Shown: piece after piece, positions 10,249-18,848 of the stretch
Numbering within the stretch: position 1 is the first letter of the stretch
Layout of the letters: each line of letters starts with the position of its first letter
NCBI GenBank assembly: GCA_026394775.1
Contig: JAPLZY010000017.1
Coordinates: forward strand, 1 to 33,975
Reading direction: 5' to 3'
DNA length: 33,975 nt
From: Candidatus Zambryskiibacteriota bacterium
GTDB taxonomy: Bacteria; Patescibacteriota; Minisyncoccia; Phycocordibacterales; DATDWN01
The notes under the pieces: generated by a model
Database searches by the model: none
What the model was told of the DNA's origin: nothing
The model's input: the letters and a program-made list of their open reading frames with translations, nothing else
Position numbers and translations under genes: made by a program

Positions 10249-11745
10249 ATGTCAAAAGATGAAGTAATCGTACGCTTTGAAAATATAAGCTTTGAATACG
10301 AACCAAACAAACCTATTTTAGAAGAGGTCTCTTTTTCTGTGCGAAAAAATTCTAAGATCACTATCATGGGTCAAAATGGTGGTGGAAAAAGCACGACTTT
10401 TGGCCTCATTATAGGAAAACTTAAATCAGAAGAAGGAAATATTTTTATGCCCTCAGGGCTCACTATCGCTCTCTCACGCCAGGTGATCCCACGAAACGAA
10501 CTCGACCTCACGGTCCGAGCGTTTTTTGAAAAAGCTTTTTCCGATGCTATATCTGCCGGACTTCGGAAAGATACGGGAAAGATATACGATATTGACCCAC
10601 GTATCGACACAGTGCTTGAAGTAGTAAACCTCAGAGGTCACGAAAAAATGCATGAGCGGATTATCAGATCATTTTCAGGTGGACAGCAGGCACGCCTTCT
10701 TCTTGCGTCTGCGTTGATCCAAGACCCGGACCTACTTTTGCTTGATGAGCCAACAAACAACTTGGATAAAGCGGGAATACAGCACCTCACACAGTTTTTG
10801 AAGGATTACAAAAAAACAGTGATGGTGATTTCTCACGAATCTGACTTTCTCAATGCCTTTACAGACGGTGTGCTCTATCTCGATGTCTACACTAAAAAAA
10901 TTGAACAATATGTTGGAGACTATTTTGATGTGGTAAAGCAGATTGCAGTGCAGGCTGAAAAAGAAAACAGAAAAAATGCTCTGCTTTCAAAGCAAATACA
11001 AGAAAACAAAGACAAGGCAAACTTTTTTGCTAACAAAGGAGGTCAGATGCGTCTCGTGGCTCGCCGAATGCGTGATAAAGCAGAAGAGCTCGAAGAAAGT
11101 AAAGTAGATACACGTAAAGAAGATAAAACTATTCGCTCATTTACGATTCCATTTCAAAATGTGATTGGGGATATTTTGAAAATCACTGAATTTTCTATTA
11201 TCAACCCAAAAACTCACAAACCAGTAAAACGAAAAGTCGAGCTCGCGCTTCGTAAAAACCAGCACCTCCTGCTAAAGGGTCCAAACGGCATTGGAAAAAG
11301 TACATTGCTTGAATCTATTGCACAGGGCACTGCATCGGGCTCTCATATAGCACCTGGTGTTACGGTGGGGTACTATCGCCAAGACTTTTCTACCCTAAAT
11401 TTTGAAGATACAGTCTACGACTCTCTTATCAATGTCACAAAAGATACAAAAGAGGAGACAATGCGAGCTGTAGCAGCAGGTTTTTTGATCACGGGGGATT
11501 TGATGAGAAGCAAGATCGGCAGTCTTTCTGAAGGGCAAAAAGGACTTGTGGCTTTTGCGCGACTCGTGCTTCAAAAACCAAGCCTTCTTATCCTAGACGA
11601 ACCAACAAACCATATAAACTTTAGACACCTTCCGGTTATCGCCGAAGCTCTCAGTACATACGAAGGAGCCATGATTCTCGTGAGCCACGTACCAGACTTT
11701 GTGGAAAAAATCCGTATCGACGAGGTGCTTGATTTGGAGAAATAG
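10249..11745 (+). CDS. ABC-F family ATP-binding protein (two ABC domains)
   Basis: Two Walker A (GQNGGGKST, GPNGIGKST), two signature motifs (SFSGGQQAR, SLSEGQKGL), two Walker B (LLLLDEPTNNLD, LLILDEPTNHIN). Confidence 0.92.
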   Translation: MSKDEVIVRFENISFEYEPNKPILEEVSFSVRKNSKITIMGQNGGGKSTTFGLIIGKLKSEEGNIFMPSGLTIALSRQVIPRNELDLTVRAFFEKAFSDAISAGLRKDTGKIYDIDPRIDTVLEVVNLRGHEKMHERIIRSFSGGQQARLLLASALIQDPDLLLLDEPTNNLDKAGIQHLTQFLKDYKKTVMVISHESDFLNAFTDGVLYLDVYTKKIEQYVGDYFDVVKQIAVQAEKENRKNALLSKQIQENKDKANFFANKGGQMRLVARRMRDKAEELEESKVDTRKEDKTIRSFTIPFQNVIGDILKITEFSIINPKTHKPVKRKVELALRKNQHLLLKGPNGIGKSTLLESIAQGTASGSHIAPGVTVGYYRQDFSTLNFEDTVYDSLINVTKDTKEETMRAVAAGFLITGDLMRSKIGSLSEGQKGLVAFARLVLQKPSLLILDEPTNHINFRHLPVIAEALSTYEGAMILVSHVPDFVEKIRIDEVLDLEK

Positions 11746-11810
11746 TATTTTACTTTTTTGAGAAGATTGTGGGTTCACAGCAAGTGTGCTTGGTAGTATA
11801 CTTATGGTAT

Positions 11811-12353
11811 ATGAAATATATATCATTTATTGTTCTTGCGTTGTTGGTGTTAGGTATTTGTTTTTTTGGTTTTACTCAGTACAAAAAAGGAAAAGTGATT
11901 ACCAACTTTGTTGAGTGTCAAAAAGCAGGAAACCCTGTTTCAGGAGGTCTTTCTCCTCGGCAGTGTTTGGCAAATGGTGTTTTTTACACAGAGGTTCTTG
12001 GTGACAAGCCTGTCGTTACAAAGCCTGTTGATGACACCGAACTTATCCAAGTTGCATCACCAGAAAAAAATAGCAAAGTCAGTAGCCCGCTTGTAGTGAA
12101 AGGAAAAGCACGAGGTACGTGGTACTTTGAAGCCTCTTTTCCTGTCAGATTACTTGATGCAAACGGTAAAGAACTCGCTGTAGCGCCAGCTCAAGCACAA
12201 GGTGAATGGATGACAGAAGATTTTGTGCCGTTTAGTGTGTCACTAACATTCAAAAAACCAAGTACTGCTACTGGTACTCTCATTTTAGAAAAAGACAACC
12301 CTTCTGGAGAGCCTATGAATGATAGGTCAATCAAAATTCCTGTAACTTTTTAA
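11811..12353 (+). CDS. Gmad2-like immunoglobulin-like domain lipoprotein/membrane-anchored protein
   Basis: VASPEKNSKVSSPLVVKGKARGTWYFEASFPVRLLDANGKEL…GEWMTEDFVPFSVSLTF resembles Gmad2; N-terminal TM; start 11811 with TATACT upstream. Confidence 0.65.
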   Translation: MKYISFIVLALLVLGICFFGFTQYKKGKVITNFVECQKAGNPVSGGLSPRQCLANGVFYTEVLGDKPVVTKPVDDTELIQVASPEKNSKVSSPLVVKGKARGTWYFEASFPVRLLDANGKELAVAPAQAQGEWMTEDFVPFSVSLTFKKPSTATGTLILEKDNPSGEPMNDRSIKIPVTF

Positions 12354-12392
12354 CCGTATTAATATCAAAGAGGCGCTTTGATATTCCGAAGT

Positions 12393-12944
12393 ATGAACAA
12401 GAAAAAAATAACACTTATGGTCACATTGATCTTTAGTGTTTTTTTGTTGATTTCAGAGTACAGAGGGGACCCCTCTGTATTTCCTCTAGATAAAGTCAAA
12501 CCTTCTACTACAGTGGTTAGTCAAAAAGAAGGTTTTTATCTTGTGACGAGAGTTGTGGATGGGGATACGATTGAGGTGACCAAAAATGGTGTCAAAGAAA
12601 AAGTCCGTCTCCTGGGTATCAACACTCCAGAGACCGTAGACCCCCGAAAAATGGTGGAATGTTTTGGAAAAGAGGCTTCAGCACACGCAAAGGAGTTACT
12701 TGCCGGGAAGCAAGTAAAAATAGTGTCTGATGACTCTCAAACCAAATATGACAAATATGGCAGATTGCTCGCATATGTGTATACCGAAGAAGGTCTTTTT
12801 GTAAACAAACATATGATAGAAGAAGGGTATGCATATGAATACACATACAATGTACCGTATATATTTCAAAAAGAATTTAAAGAGGCTCAAAAAAAGGCAG
12901 AAACGGAAGGGAGAGGTTTGTGGGGAGAGGGGGTATGTGAGTAA
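12393..12944 (+). CDS. Thermonuclease (SNase-like) family protein
   Basis: VVDGDTIEV…VRLLGINTPETVDPRK…DKYGRLLAYVYTEEGLFVNKHMIEEGYAYEY…EAQKKAETEGRGLWG. Confidence 0.93.
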   Translation: MNKKKITLMVTLIFSVFLLISEYRGDPSVFPLDKVKPSTTVVSQKEGFYLVTRVVDGDTIEVTKNGVKEKVRLLGINTPETVDPRKMVECFGKEASAHAKELLAGKQVKIVSDDSQTKYDKYGRLLAYVYTEEGLFVNKHMIEEGYAYEYTYNVPYIFQKEFKEAQKKAETEGRGLWGEGVCE

Positions 12945-13029
12945 AAGTATGAGTACTTTAAATACTAGATAGTATTAAGTGTTTATACTTTAATACGAGC
13001 TAGACGTTCGATAAGATAAGGAGAAGGAA

Positions 13030-13434
13030 ATGAGTATTAACTTGGAAGATTTTGCCCAAGGTATAAAGAACTTAGAAGAGAAGAAGGCGATGATTCACCT
13101 TATTCTCAATCGACTAAAGCCTGCGATTGAGGAGTTGGTTGAAAAAGATACTTGTGGTAGCTACGGAATTTTTAAATTAAGGGACAATTGCGGTTATTCC
13201 TTAGAGTTGCTTAGTCCGACCGCAAGTTCCCCAAACTTTTCCCTTGCTTTTCAGACTGAAGAGGTTGGGTTCTATATTATGATTATGACGGATTCAAAAC
13301 CATATACGGGGAATGATATTAGTGACTACAGGATCCCTAGCCTTTATGGATTTTTGGAATCTCTCATCAACAAGGTGGCGGAACTGAGCCCAAAAGCACG
13401 AGATTGGTTTGACTTCGTCGTAACTCAAAAATGA
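13030..13434 (+). CDS. Hypothetical protein
   Basis: 134-aa ORF preceded by AAGGAGAAGGAA Shine-Dalgarno; followed by terminator. Confidence 0.7.
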   Translation: MSINLEDFAQGIKNLEEKKAMIHLILNRLKPAIEELVEKDTCGSYGIFKLRDNCGYSLELLSPTASSPNFSLAFQTEEVGFYIMIMTDSKPYTGNDISDYRIPSLYGFLESLINKVAELSPKARDWFDFVVTQK

Positions 13435-13452
13435 GGCCTTCAGGGCTAAAAA

Positions 13453-13486
13453 GAAAAGGTGTGTGCATCAGCGCATGCCTTTTTTG
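13453..13486 (+). terminator. Rho-independent terminator
   Basis: AAAAGGTGTGTGC-atca-GCGCATGCCTTTTTT (G-U pairs). Confidence 0.7.
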
Positions 13487-13515
13487 TTGACAAAATATAC
13501 AAGAGGTGCTATTCT
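13487..13515 (+). promoter_or_regulatory. Sigma70-like promoter upstream of structured leader of the DEAD-box gene
   Basis: TTGACA-17 bp-TATTCT. Confidence 0.6.
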
Positions 13516-13692
13516 TATTAAGTAACTATATCTCATTTTTTGAAGAGATTTCTCTGCGCCCTTGGCGCCTAAGTCTGAAATTCGAGACCGTTTACAGGTA
13601 AGCTTATTCTGTAGACAAGTTATAGGGCCTCGAAACCTTCAGGAGTATGTAATTAGACCTACTCTAAACTATCACAGGAGTTTCGTAGTCGA

Positions 13693-13781
13693 GCAAATTT
13701 CTAGACGGACTAGAAAAATAATTTAAGCCGTACTTGTCGTACGGTGAGAATTATTTTTTGAAGTCCAACAACGAAATTTGC
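13693..13781. repeat. Copy 1 of 89-bp near-palindromic dispersed element
   Basis: GCAAATTTC…GGACTAGAAAAATAATT…CCGTAC…GTACGG…AATTATTTTTTGAAGTCC…GAAATTTGC; matches the reverse complement of 20696-20784. Confidence 0.85.
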
Positions 13782-13805
13782 CGAATACGGAAGTCCAGTT
13801 AATTT

Positions 13806-15041
13806 ATGTATACAAAAAATAAAGGTGGATATGGTGGAGCGCGACCCACTTTCGGCTCCCGTCCATCTTTCGGCTCACGACCTACATCACGGTTTGCACC
13901 ACGCCGACCCGTTAAAAGAGGGCAAGCGTCTTTCAATGACGTTTCTCGATTTATCAATAAAGTTATTGTAACTGAAGAAGCAGAAGTTTTTGTGCCTGAG
14001 CATGCATTTGGCGACTTTGCTGTTCATGATGCTTTGAAAAAAGTGATTGCACTTAAAGGCTACACTACACCGACTCCGATCCAGGACAAATCAATTCCAC
14101 ATATACTTGCTGGTCAAGATATCGTAGGGATTGCAAACACTGGAACAGGGAAGACTGCAGCATTTCTAATCCCGCTTATTCACAAAGTGATGACGGGTAT
14201 TATGGCAAAGCAAAACGAACAGGTGCTTATTGTAGCCCCTACTCGTGAGCTTGCGATCCAGATCGACGCTGAATTCAAAAAATTTACTGATGGACTCAAC
14301 CTTTACTCAGTCTGTGTTGTAGGTGGTGCTCCCATCAACAAACAAATCCGAGATCTCCGGTACCAAAATGATTTTATAATCGGTACGCCAGGACGAATCA
14401 AAGACTTGATGGAACAGGGGTATATAAACCTTTCAAAATTTAATACAATAGTACTCGACGAAGCAGACCGAATGCTCGATATGGGATTTGTAGAAGATAT
14501 GCGCTTTATGATGGCTAAAATGCCCAAAGTACGACATACACTTTTCTTCTCAGCGACTCTTTCAAAAGAAATCGAGCAACTGATCGGAGAGTTCTTAAAC
14601 AATCCGATGCGAGTATCTGTGAAAACACGAGATACATCTAAAAATATTGATCAAGACGTAGTGCGAACAAGAGGTTTAGACAAGCTCGATGTGCTTCATG
14701 ATATTTTGAATCAGCCAGAATGTGACAAAGTGATTATTTTCGGACGAACAAAACATGGAGTAGAGCGTCTCACTGAAATGCTTGCAAAGCGAGGCTTTAA
14801 AGCCGATGCAATCCATGGTGACAAAAATCACACGGGACGTCAGCGAGCACTTACTAAATTTAAAGAAAGCCAGGTTCAGATTCTCGTCGCAACAGATGTT
14901 GCTGCTCGAGGACTCGACATTCCAAACGTTTCTCATGTGATCAACTACGATCTTCCGTCTACGTACGAAGACTATGTTCACCGAATTGGACGAACGGGGA
15001 GAGCTGGGAAGCCGGGGAAAGCCCTGACCTTCATTGACTAG
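13806..15041 (+). CDS. DEAD-box RNA helicase
   Basis: TPIQDKSIP (Q motif), ANTGTGKTAAF, PTRELA, TPGRI, DEAD, SAT, HRIGRTGRAG; ends directly after motif VI. Confidence 0.95.
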   Translation: MYTKNKGGYGGARPTFGSRPSFGSRPTSRFAPRRPVKRGQASFNDVSRFINKVIVTEEAEVFVPEHAFGDFAVHDALKKVIALKGYTTPTPIQDKSIPHILAGQDIVGIANTGTGKTAAFLIPLIHKVMTGIMAKQNEQVLIVAPTRELAIQIDAEFKKFTDGLNLYSVCVVGGAPINKQIRDLRYQNDFIIGTPGRIKDLMEQGYINLSKFNTIVLDEADRMLDMGFVEDMRFMMAKMPKVRHTLFFSATLSKEIEQLIGEFLNNPMRVSVKTRDTSKNIDQDVVRTRGLDKLDVLHDILNQPECDKVIIFGRTKHGVERLTEMLAKRGFKADAIHGDKNHTGRQRALTKFKESQVQILVATDVAARGLDIPNVSHVINYDLPSTYEDYVHRIGRTGRAGKPGKALTFID

Positions 15042-15174
15042 TAAAACTTCCATATTTGGCCAATCAATGATAGCGACTCTTGTCCGACTTTGTTTTCTTA
15101 GAAGTAGTCTTCTTAGAAAACAAGAAGTACTCTAGTAGTGTCAAATCTGAAAGTTTTAGAAAGCTTAGTAGTTA

Positions 15175-15206
15175 CAACAAAAAACCGCTTTAGCGGTTTT
15201 TTGTTG
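15175..15206 (+). terminator. Rho-independent terminator
   Basis: Perfect CAACAAAAAACCGC-ttta-GCGGTTTTTTGTTG. Confidence 0.85.
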
Positions 15207-15255
15207 AACTTCTCATATCTAGCCTCCAACTTCTATCCATGAGATAATGGTGTAT

Positions 15256-15948
15256 ATGCAAAAAGTACTTATTGGTTTTTGTGTCTTTGTTTTTGTGGTG
15301 TTGGGGTATGTGCTCTATACACGCACCAGTGCTCTTTTAGTTGCTGGTTTTTCTACAAACACAATAGAGACACCTTTTTATGAAATGAAAATCACTCAGC
15401 CTGATAATGCTCTGAAAGATTTTCCTGAGCTCTTTGCGGTAACTAAAAATGCAATCACATTGTTTGAAAAAAATTATGGTAATTGTGAAGGAGAAGAATG
15501 CGATAGAATAACTCCAGAAAGTCTTCCGTATGAGCTTCAGATCGACACCACAGTGGCTACGACAACAAAAACAGTTTCGTACATTGTCAGTCTCTATGAA
15601 TACACAGGTGGTGCACACGGGATTACTGCAATAAAAACTTTTACCTACGATAAGAAAAATAAATTCATCGATGAAAAAGCTGTGTTTGGAGAAAGTTCTT
15701 GGAAGCCTTTGGTTTCAAATCTTACCTTTGAGTATTTGAAAGCAAAACTTAAAGACCAAACGAGTGATGAAGTTCTCAAAGAAGGAACTTCTGTGGTAGG
15801 GTCTGCTTTAGATACATGGTATTTGAAAGACAATGATGTGGTGTTTGTGTTTGGTCAGTATCAAGTAGGGCCCTATGTACTCGGTATCCAAGAAGTGCCA
15901 ATACCACGAGAAAAGTTGAGTGAAGTTTTAACACATAATTTTAAATAA
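15256..15948 (+). CDS. DUF3298/DUF4163 (RsiV/PdaC-like) domain protein, N-terminal TM
   Basis: VSYIVSLYEYTGGAHGITAIKTFTYDKKNKFIDEKAVF pattern; start ATG 15256 with GATAAT 7 nt upstream. Confidence 0.7.
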   Translation: MQKVLIGFCVFVFVVLGYVLYTRTSALLVAGFSTNTIETPFYEMKITQPDNALKDFPELFAVTKNAITLFEKNYGNCEGEECDRITPESLPYELQIDTTVATTTKTVSYIVSLYEYTGGAHGITAIKTFTYDKKNKFIDEKAVFGESSWKPLVSNLTFEYLKAKLKDQTSDEVLKEGTSVVGSALDTWYLKDNDVVFVFGQYQVGPYVLGIQEVPIPREKLSEVLTHNFK

Positions 15949-15949
15949 T

Positions 15950-16492
15950 ATGACTGATACTATAGAGAAAGCGGTGTTCGGAGGAGGATGTTTCTGGTGT
16001 ACTGAAGCAGTATTTCAAATGCTTAAAGGTGTAAGTGAAGTATATCCGGGGTACGCAGGAGGAAGTGTGCCAAACCCCACCTATGAACAGGTATGTATGG
16101 GAGATACCGGGCACGCTGAAGTGGTGGTTGTGGAGTATGATCCGAGTCTGGTCTCATACAAAGACCTGATGACTGTCTTTTTTGCAAGTCACAATCCAAC
16201 TGAGAAAAACAGGCAAGGGGCTGATGTAGGGACTCAGTACCGTTCATCTATTTTTTATACGACAGAGAAGCAAAAAGAAGAAGCTCTTGCATATATCGAA
16301 GAGATAAATGCCACAGGTGGAGGAAAACCTCTGGTGACAGAAGTAGAGCCCCTGAGAGAGGTCTACAAAGCAGAGAGCTATCACAAAGACTATTACACCA
16401 ATCATTCGACAGCGGGGTATTGTCAGTTGGTTATTAATCCGAAGCTTGATAAGGTGAAGGAAAAGTTCGCGAATTTATTAAAGGAAAAATAA
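15950..16492 (+). CDS. msrA: Peptide-methionine (S)-S-oxide reductase
   Basis: FGGGCFWCTEAVFQMLKGVSEVYPGYAGG; GHAEVVVVEYDP; QYRSSIFY. Confidence 0.97.
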   Translation: MTDTIEKAVFGGGCFWCTEAVFQMLKGVSEVYPGYAGGSVPNPTYEQVCMGDTGHAEVVVVEYDPSLVSYKDLMTVFFASHNPTEKNRQGADVGTQYRSSIFYTTEKQKEEALAYIEEINATGGGKPLVTEVEPLREVYKAESYHKDYYTNHSTAGYCQLVINPKLDKVKEKFANLLKEK

Positions 16493-16495
16493 TAT

Positions 16496-16655
16496 AAAGA
16501 CTTTTTATTCATCATAAGTTTTCTGGGGCAATCTATCTAGCCCTGCTGGGCTAGCGAACTGCTCGTTGCTCAAGAAAATTATAAATGGATTACCATTTTA
16601 ATTTTCTAAGCTCCTGTGCAAGGCCCCAATAAACTTATAATTAAACAAAGTCTTT
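16496..16655. repeat. 160-bp nested inverted-repeat (multi-branched) element between msrA and msrB
   Basis: AAAGACTTT/AAAGTCTTT, ATAAGTTT/AAACTTAT, GGGGC/GCCCC closing arms enclosing CTAGCCC-tgct-GGGCTAG and AGAAAATT…AAATGG-atta-CCATTT…AATTTTCT. Confidence 0.8.
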
Positions 16656-16672
16656 TAATTAATTAAAAATAT

Positions 16673-17056
16673 ATGGAAATCAACGAAGAAGAATTGAAAG
16701 TCAAGCTTACTCCCGAGGAGTATGCGGTGTTACGAGAAAAGGGAACAGAAGCCCCTTTTTCAGGTGCGCTTTTACATGATGAGCGAAGTGGAATGTATAC
16801 CTGCAAAGTGTGTGGGCAGGACCTTTTTGCATCAGATGCAAAGTTTGATTCAGGTACTGGCTGGCCGAGCTTTGACCAGGCAATACCAGGAAGTGTGGTA
16901 GAGACAGAGGACACTGCTCACGGAATGTCTCGCACAGAAATCACTTGCTCGCGCTGCGGTTCTCATTTGGGGCACGTGTTTCCAGATGGACCAACTCCTA
17001 CAGGTAAACGATATTGTTTGAACAGTGTGTGCCTAGACTTAAAACCATTAGAGTAA
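16673..17056 (+). CDS. msrB: Peptide-methionine (R)-S-oxide reductase
   Basis: CKVCGQDLFASDAKFDSGTGWPSFDQAI…CSRCGSHLGHVFPDGPTPTGKRYCLNSVCLDL. Confidence 0.97.
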   Translation: MEINEEELKVKLTPEEYAVLREKGTEAPFSGALLHDERSGMYTCKVCGQDLFASDAKFDSGTGWPSFDQAIPGSVVETEDTAHGMSRTEITCSRCGSHLGHVFPDGPTPTGKRYCLNSVCLDLKPLE

Positions 17057-17059
17057 GAA

Positions 17060-17103
17060 ATGATGGGGACCATCGGGCGCCCTCGCCCGATGGTCCCCAT
17101 CAT
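17060..17103. repeat. Perfect 20-bp inverted repeat, 4-nt loop
   Basis: ATGATGGGGACCATCGGGCG-CCCT-CGCCCGATGGTCCCCATCAT. Confidence 0.9.
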
Positions 17104-17125
17104 TCAGTTTGGTATACTAATACCC

Positions 17126-18382
17126 ATGCAAGATAGCTCAATGTCACTCGACATAGTCTTTTCTGTCAGCGAATACTTAGACTCTTTGAACCGCTCATTG
17201 AAGCAGGTGCGGGCGCGTATTGTCGGTGAGGTTTTAGGAATACAAGAATATCCTGGCCGAAGCTACATGTATTTTTCAATCAAAGATCCGAAAGATGGAA
17301 GTACAGCAAAGTGCTTCATGTGGAAGCAGGATTACAAAAATTCAAGGGTGAATATTGAAGAAGGTATGGAAGTGGTCCTCACTGCATATCCCAATGTGTA
17401 CAAACCAAATGGTGGCATGACTTTGCAGGTGGAAGAAATAGAACTCGTGGGTGAAGGTGCTCTCAAGATTGCTTATGAAAAACTCAAAACACAGCTTGAA
17501 AAAGAAGGTTTGTTTGATGAAGTAAATAAAAAAGCATTGCCGGCACTACCACATCGTATTGGAGTGATTACTTCTAAAAGCGGAGCAGTGATCAGTGACT
17601 TTCTTTCAAATATCGGCAAGTATGGATTTGAAATCATTTTCGTGGATTCAAAAGTAGAAGGTGAGGGTGCGGTCAAAGACCTTCTTTCGGCCCTCCGTAC
17701 GCTGTATATCCAAAAGGTGGATATACTCGTACTGATGCGCGGAGGAGGCTCCCTGGAGTCATTTCAGGCCTTTAATAATGAGTCTGTGGTGCGAGCGGTA
17801 TCCAAATTTAATGCACCGGTGATTACTGGTATTGGGCATGACAAAGATGCACCACTTGTTTCTTTTGTGTCAGACAAAAATGTATCGACACCGACTGCGG
17901 TAGCAAATCTTTTGAATGCTGGTTGGAAAGAAGCAGAACATGAAGTTGAACTTGCAGAGCAAAAGATTGTAGGGCGATTTGAAAAAGTTTTACACGAACA
18001 GAACTTCCTACTTTCAAATGCAGAGCGTATTATCGAACAGCGTTTTCGAATTGTTTTTGAAACATTCAGGATGTATCAAGAAAGTTTGTCTCGTTCGTTT
18101 GACCGCATCGGAATTGCGATTGAACGAATGAAGGATTCTATTGTAGAGTCTGAGCGAAGAATCCTACGCGAATTTACAGAGGGGTTGGAAAAGAAAAAAG
18201 ATGTGTTGGGACAATTTGAAAAATTACTCACCGGACTCAATCCTGAGCGTCAGTTACGTCTCGGCTGGAGTATTACAAAAAACAAAGCGGGTGTGGTGGT
18301 GCGAAGTGTGAGTCAAGTAAAAAGTGGAGAGGAGCTTGAAGTTTCGCTTGCAGACGGTTCTCTTAATGTTAAAATCAAGTAA
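17126..18382 (+). CDS. xseA: Exodeoxyribonuclease VII large subunit
   Basis: VSEYLDSLNRSLKQV…RIGVITSKSGAVISDFLSNI…DILVLMRGGGSLESFQAFN…VITGIGHDKDAPLVSFVSDKNVSTPTAVANLL. Confidence 0.93.
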   Translation: MQDSSMSLDIVFSVSEYLDSLNRSLKQVRARIVGEVLGIQEYPGRSYMYFSIKDPKDGSTAKCFMWKQDYKNSRVNIEEGMEVVLTAYPNVYKPNGGMTLQVEEIELVGEGALKIAYEKLKTQLEKEGLFDEVNKKALPALPHRIGVITSKSGAVISDFLSNIGKYGFEIIFVDSKVEGEGAVKDLLSALRTLYIQKVDILVLMRGGGSLESFQAFNNESVVRAVSKFNAPVITGIGHDKDAPLVSFVSDKNVSTPTAVANLLNAGWKEAEHEVELAEQKIVGRFEKVLHEQNFLLSNAERIIEQRFRIVFETFRMYQESLSRSFDRIGIAIERMKDSIVESERRILREFTEGLEKKKDVLGQFEKLLTGLNPERQLRLGWSITKNKAGVVVRSVSQVKSGEELEVSLADGSLNVKIK

Positions 18383-18385
18383 TAT

Positions 18386-18604
18386 ATGAAAACAACTGAA
18401 AAAAAATCAACGAAGGGAGAAATCACAGACATGCTTAAAAGACTGGGGGCGATAGTATCGTGGTTTGAGTCTCAGCAAGAAATGGATGTAGAAAAAGCTC
18501 TTGAGCAAGTAAAGGAAGGTGTGGGTTTGATCAAAGAATCAAAAGAGCGATTGAAAGAAATTGAAAATGAGTTTAAAGAAATTAAGAAGAGTATTGAGGA
18601 GTAG
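18386..18604 (+). CDS. xseB: Exodeoxyribonuclease VII small subunit
   Basis: 72-aa helical protein directly after xseA; LKRLGAIVSWFESQQEMDVEKALEQVKEGVGLIKESKERL. Confidence 0.8.
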   Translation: MKTTEKKSTKGEITDMLKRLGAIVSWFESQQEMDVEKALEQVKEGVGLIKESKERLKEIENEFKEIKKSIEE

Positions 18605-18606
18605 TG

Positions 18607-18633
18607 AAAAAGAGACCGGCTGGTCTCTTTTTT
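18607..18633. terminator. Terminator between convergent genes
   Basis: AAAAAGAGACC-ggct-GGTCTCTTTTTT. Confidence 0.85.
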
Positions 18634-18644
18634 GCTTACGATGA

Positions 18645-18818
18645 TCATTCTTTTAGATCATCGTAAAAAACTGCTTGAGCACACCGAGTACACTCTTTTG
18701 GGAGAGGTTCACCTGCAACATGGTTCTCTCCGCCAGCGAAAATTCGGTGTGGTGTCTTTTCCTTACACCAAGCACAGGGCTCACTGGCGCTGCCCCCAAT
18801 AACAACTTTTTTTCCCAT
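18645..18818 (-). CDS. 57-aa two-CxxC zinc-ribbon-like small protein
   Basis: Hand-translated, below the ORF-track size cutoff: MGKKVVIGGSASEPCAWCKEKTPHRIFAGGENHVAGEPLPKECTRCAQAVFYDDLKE. Confidence 0.6.
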   Translation of the reverse strand: MGKKVVIGGSASEPCAWCKEKTPHRIFAGGENHVAGEPLPKECTRCAQAVFYDDLKE

Positions 18819-18848
18819 TAGTTTTGCGCTCCGTGTAAAAATGTACCA

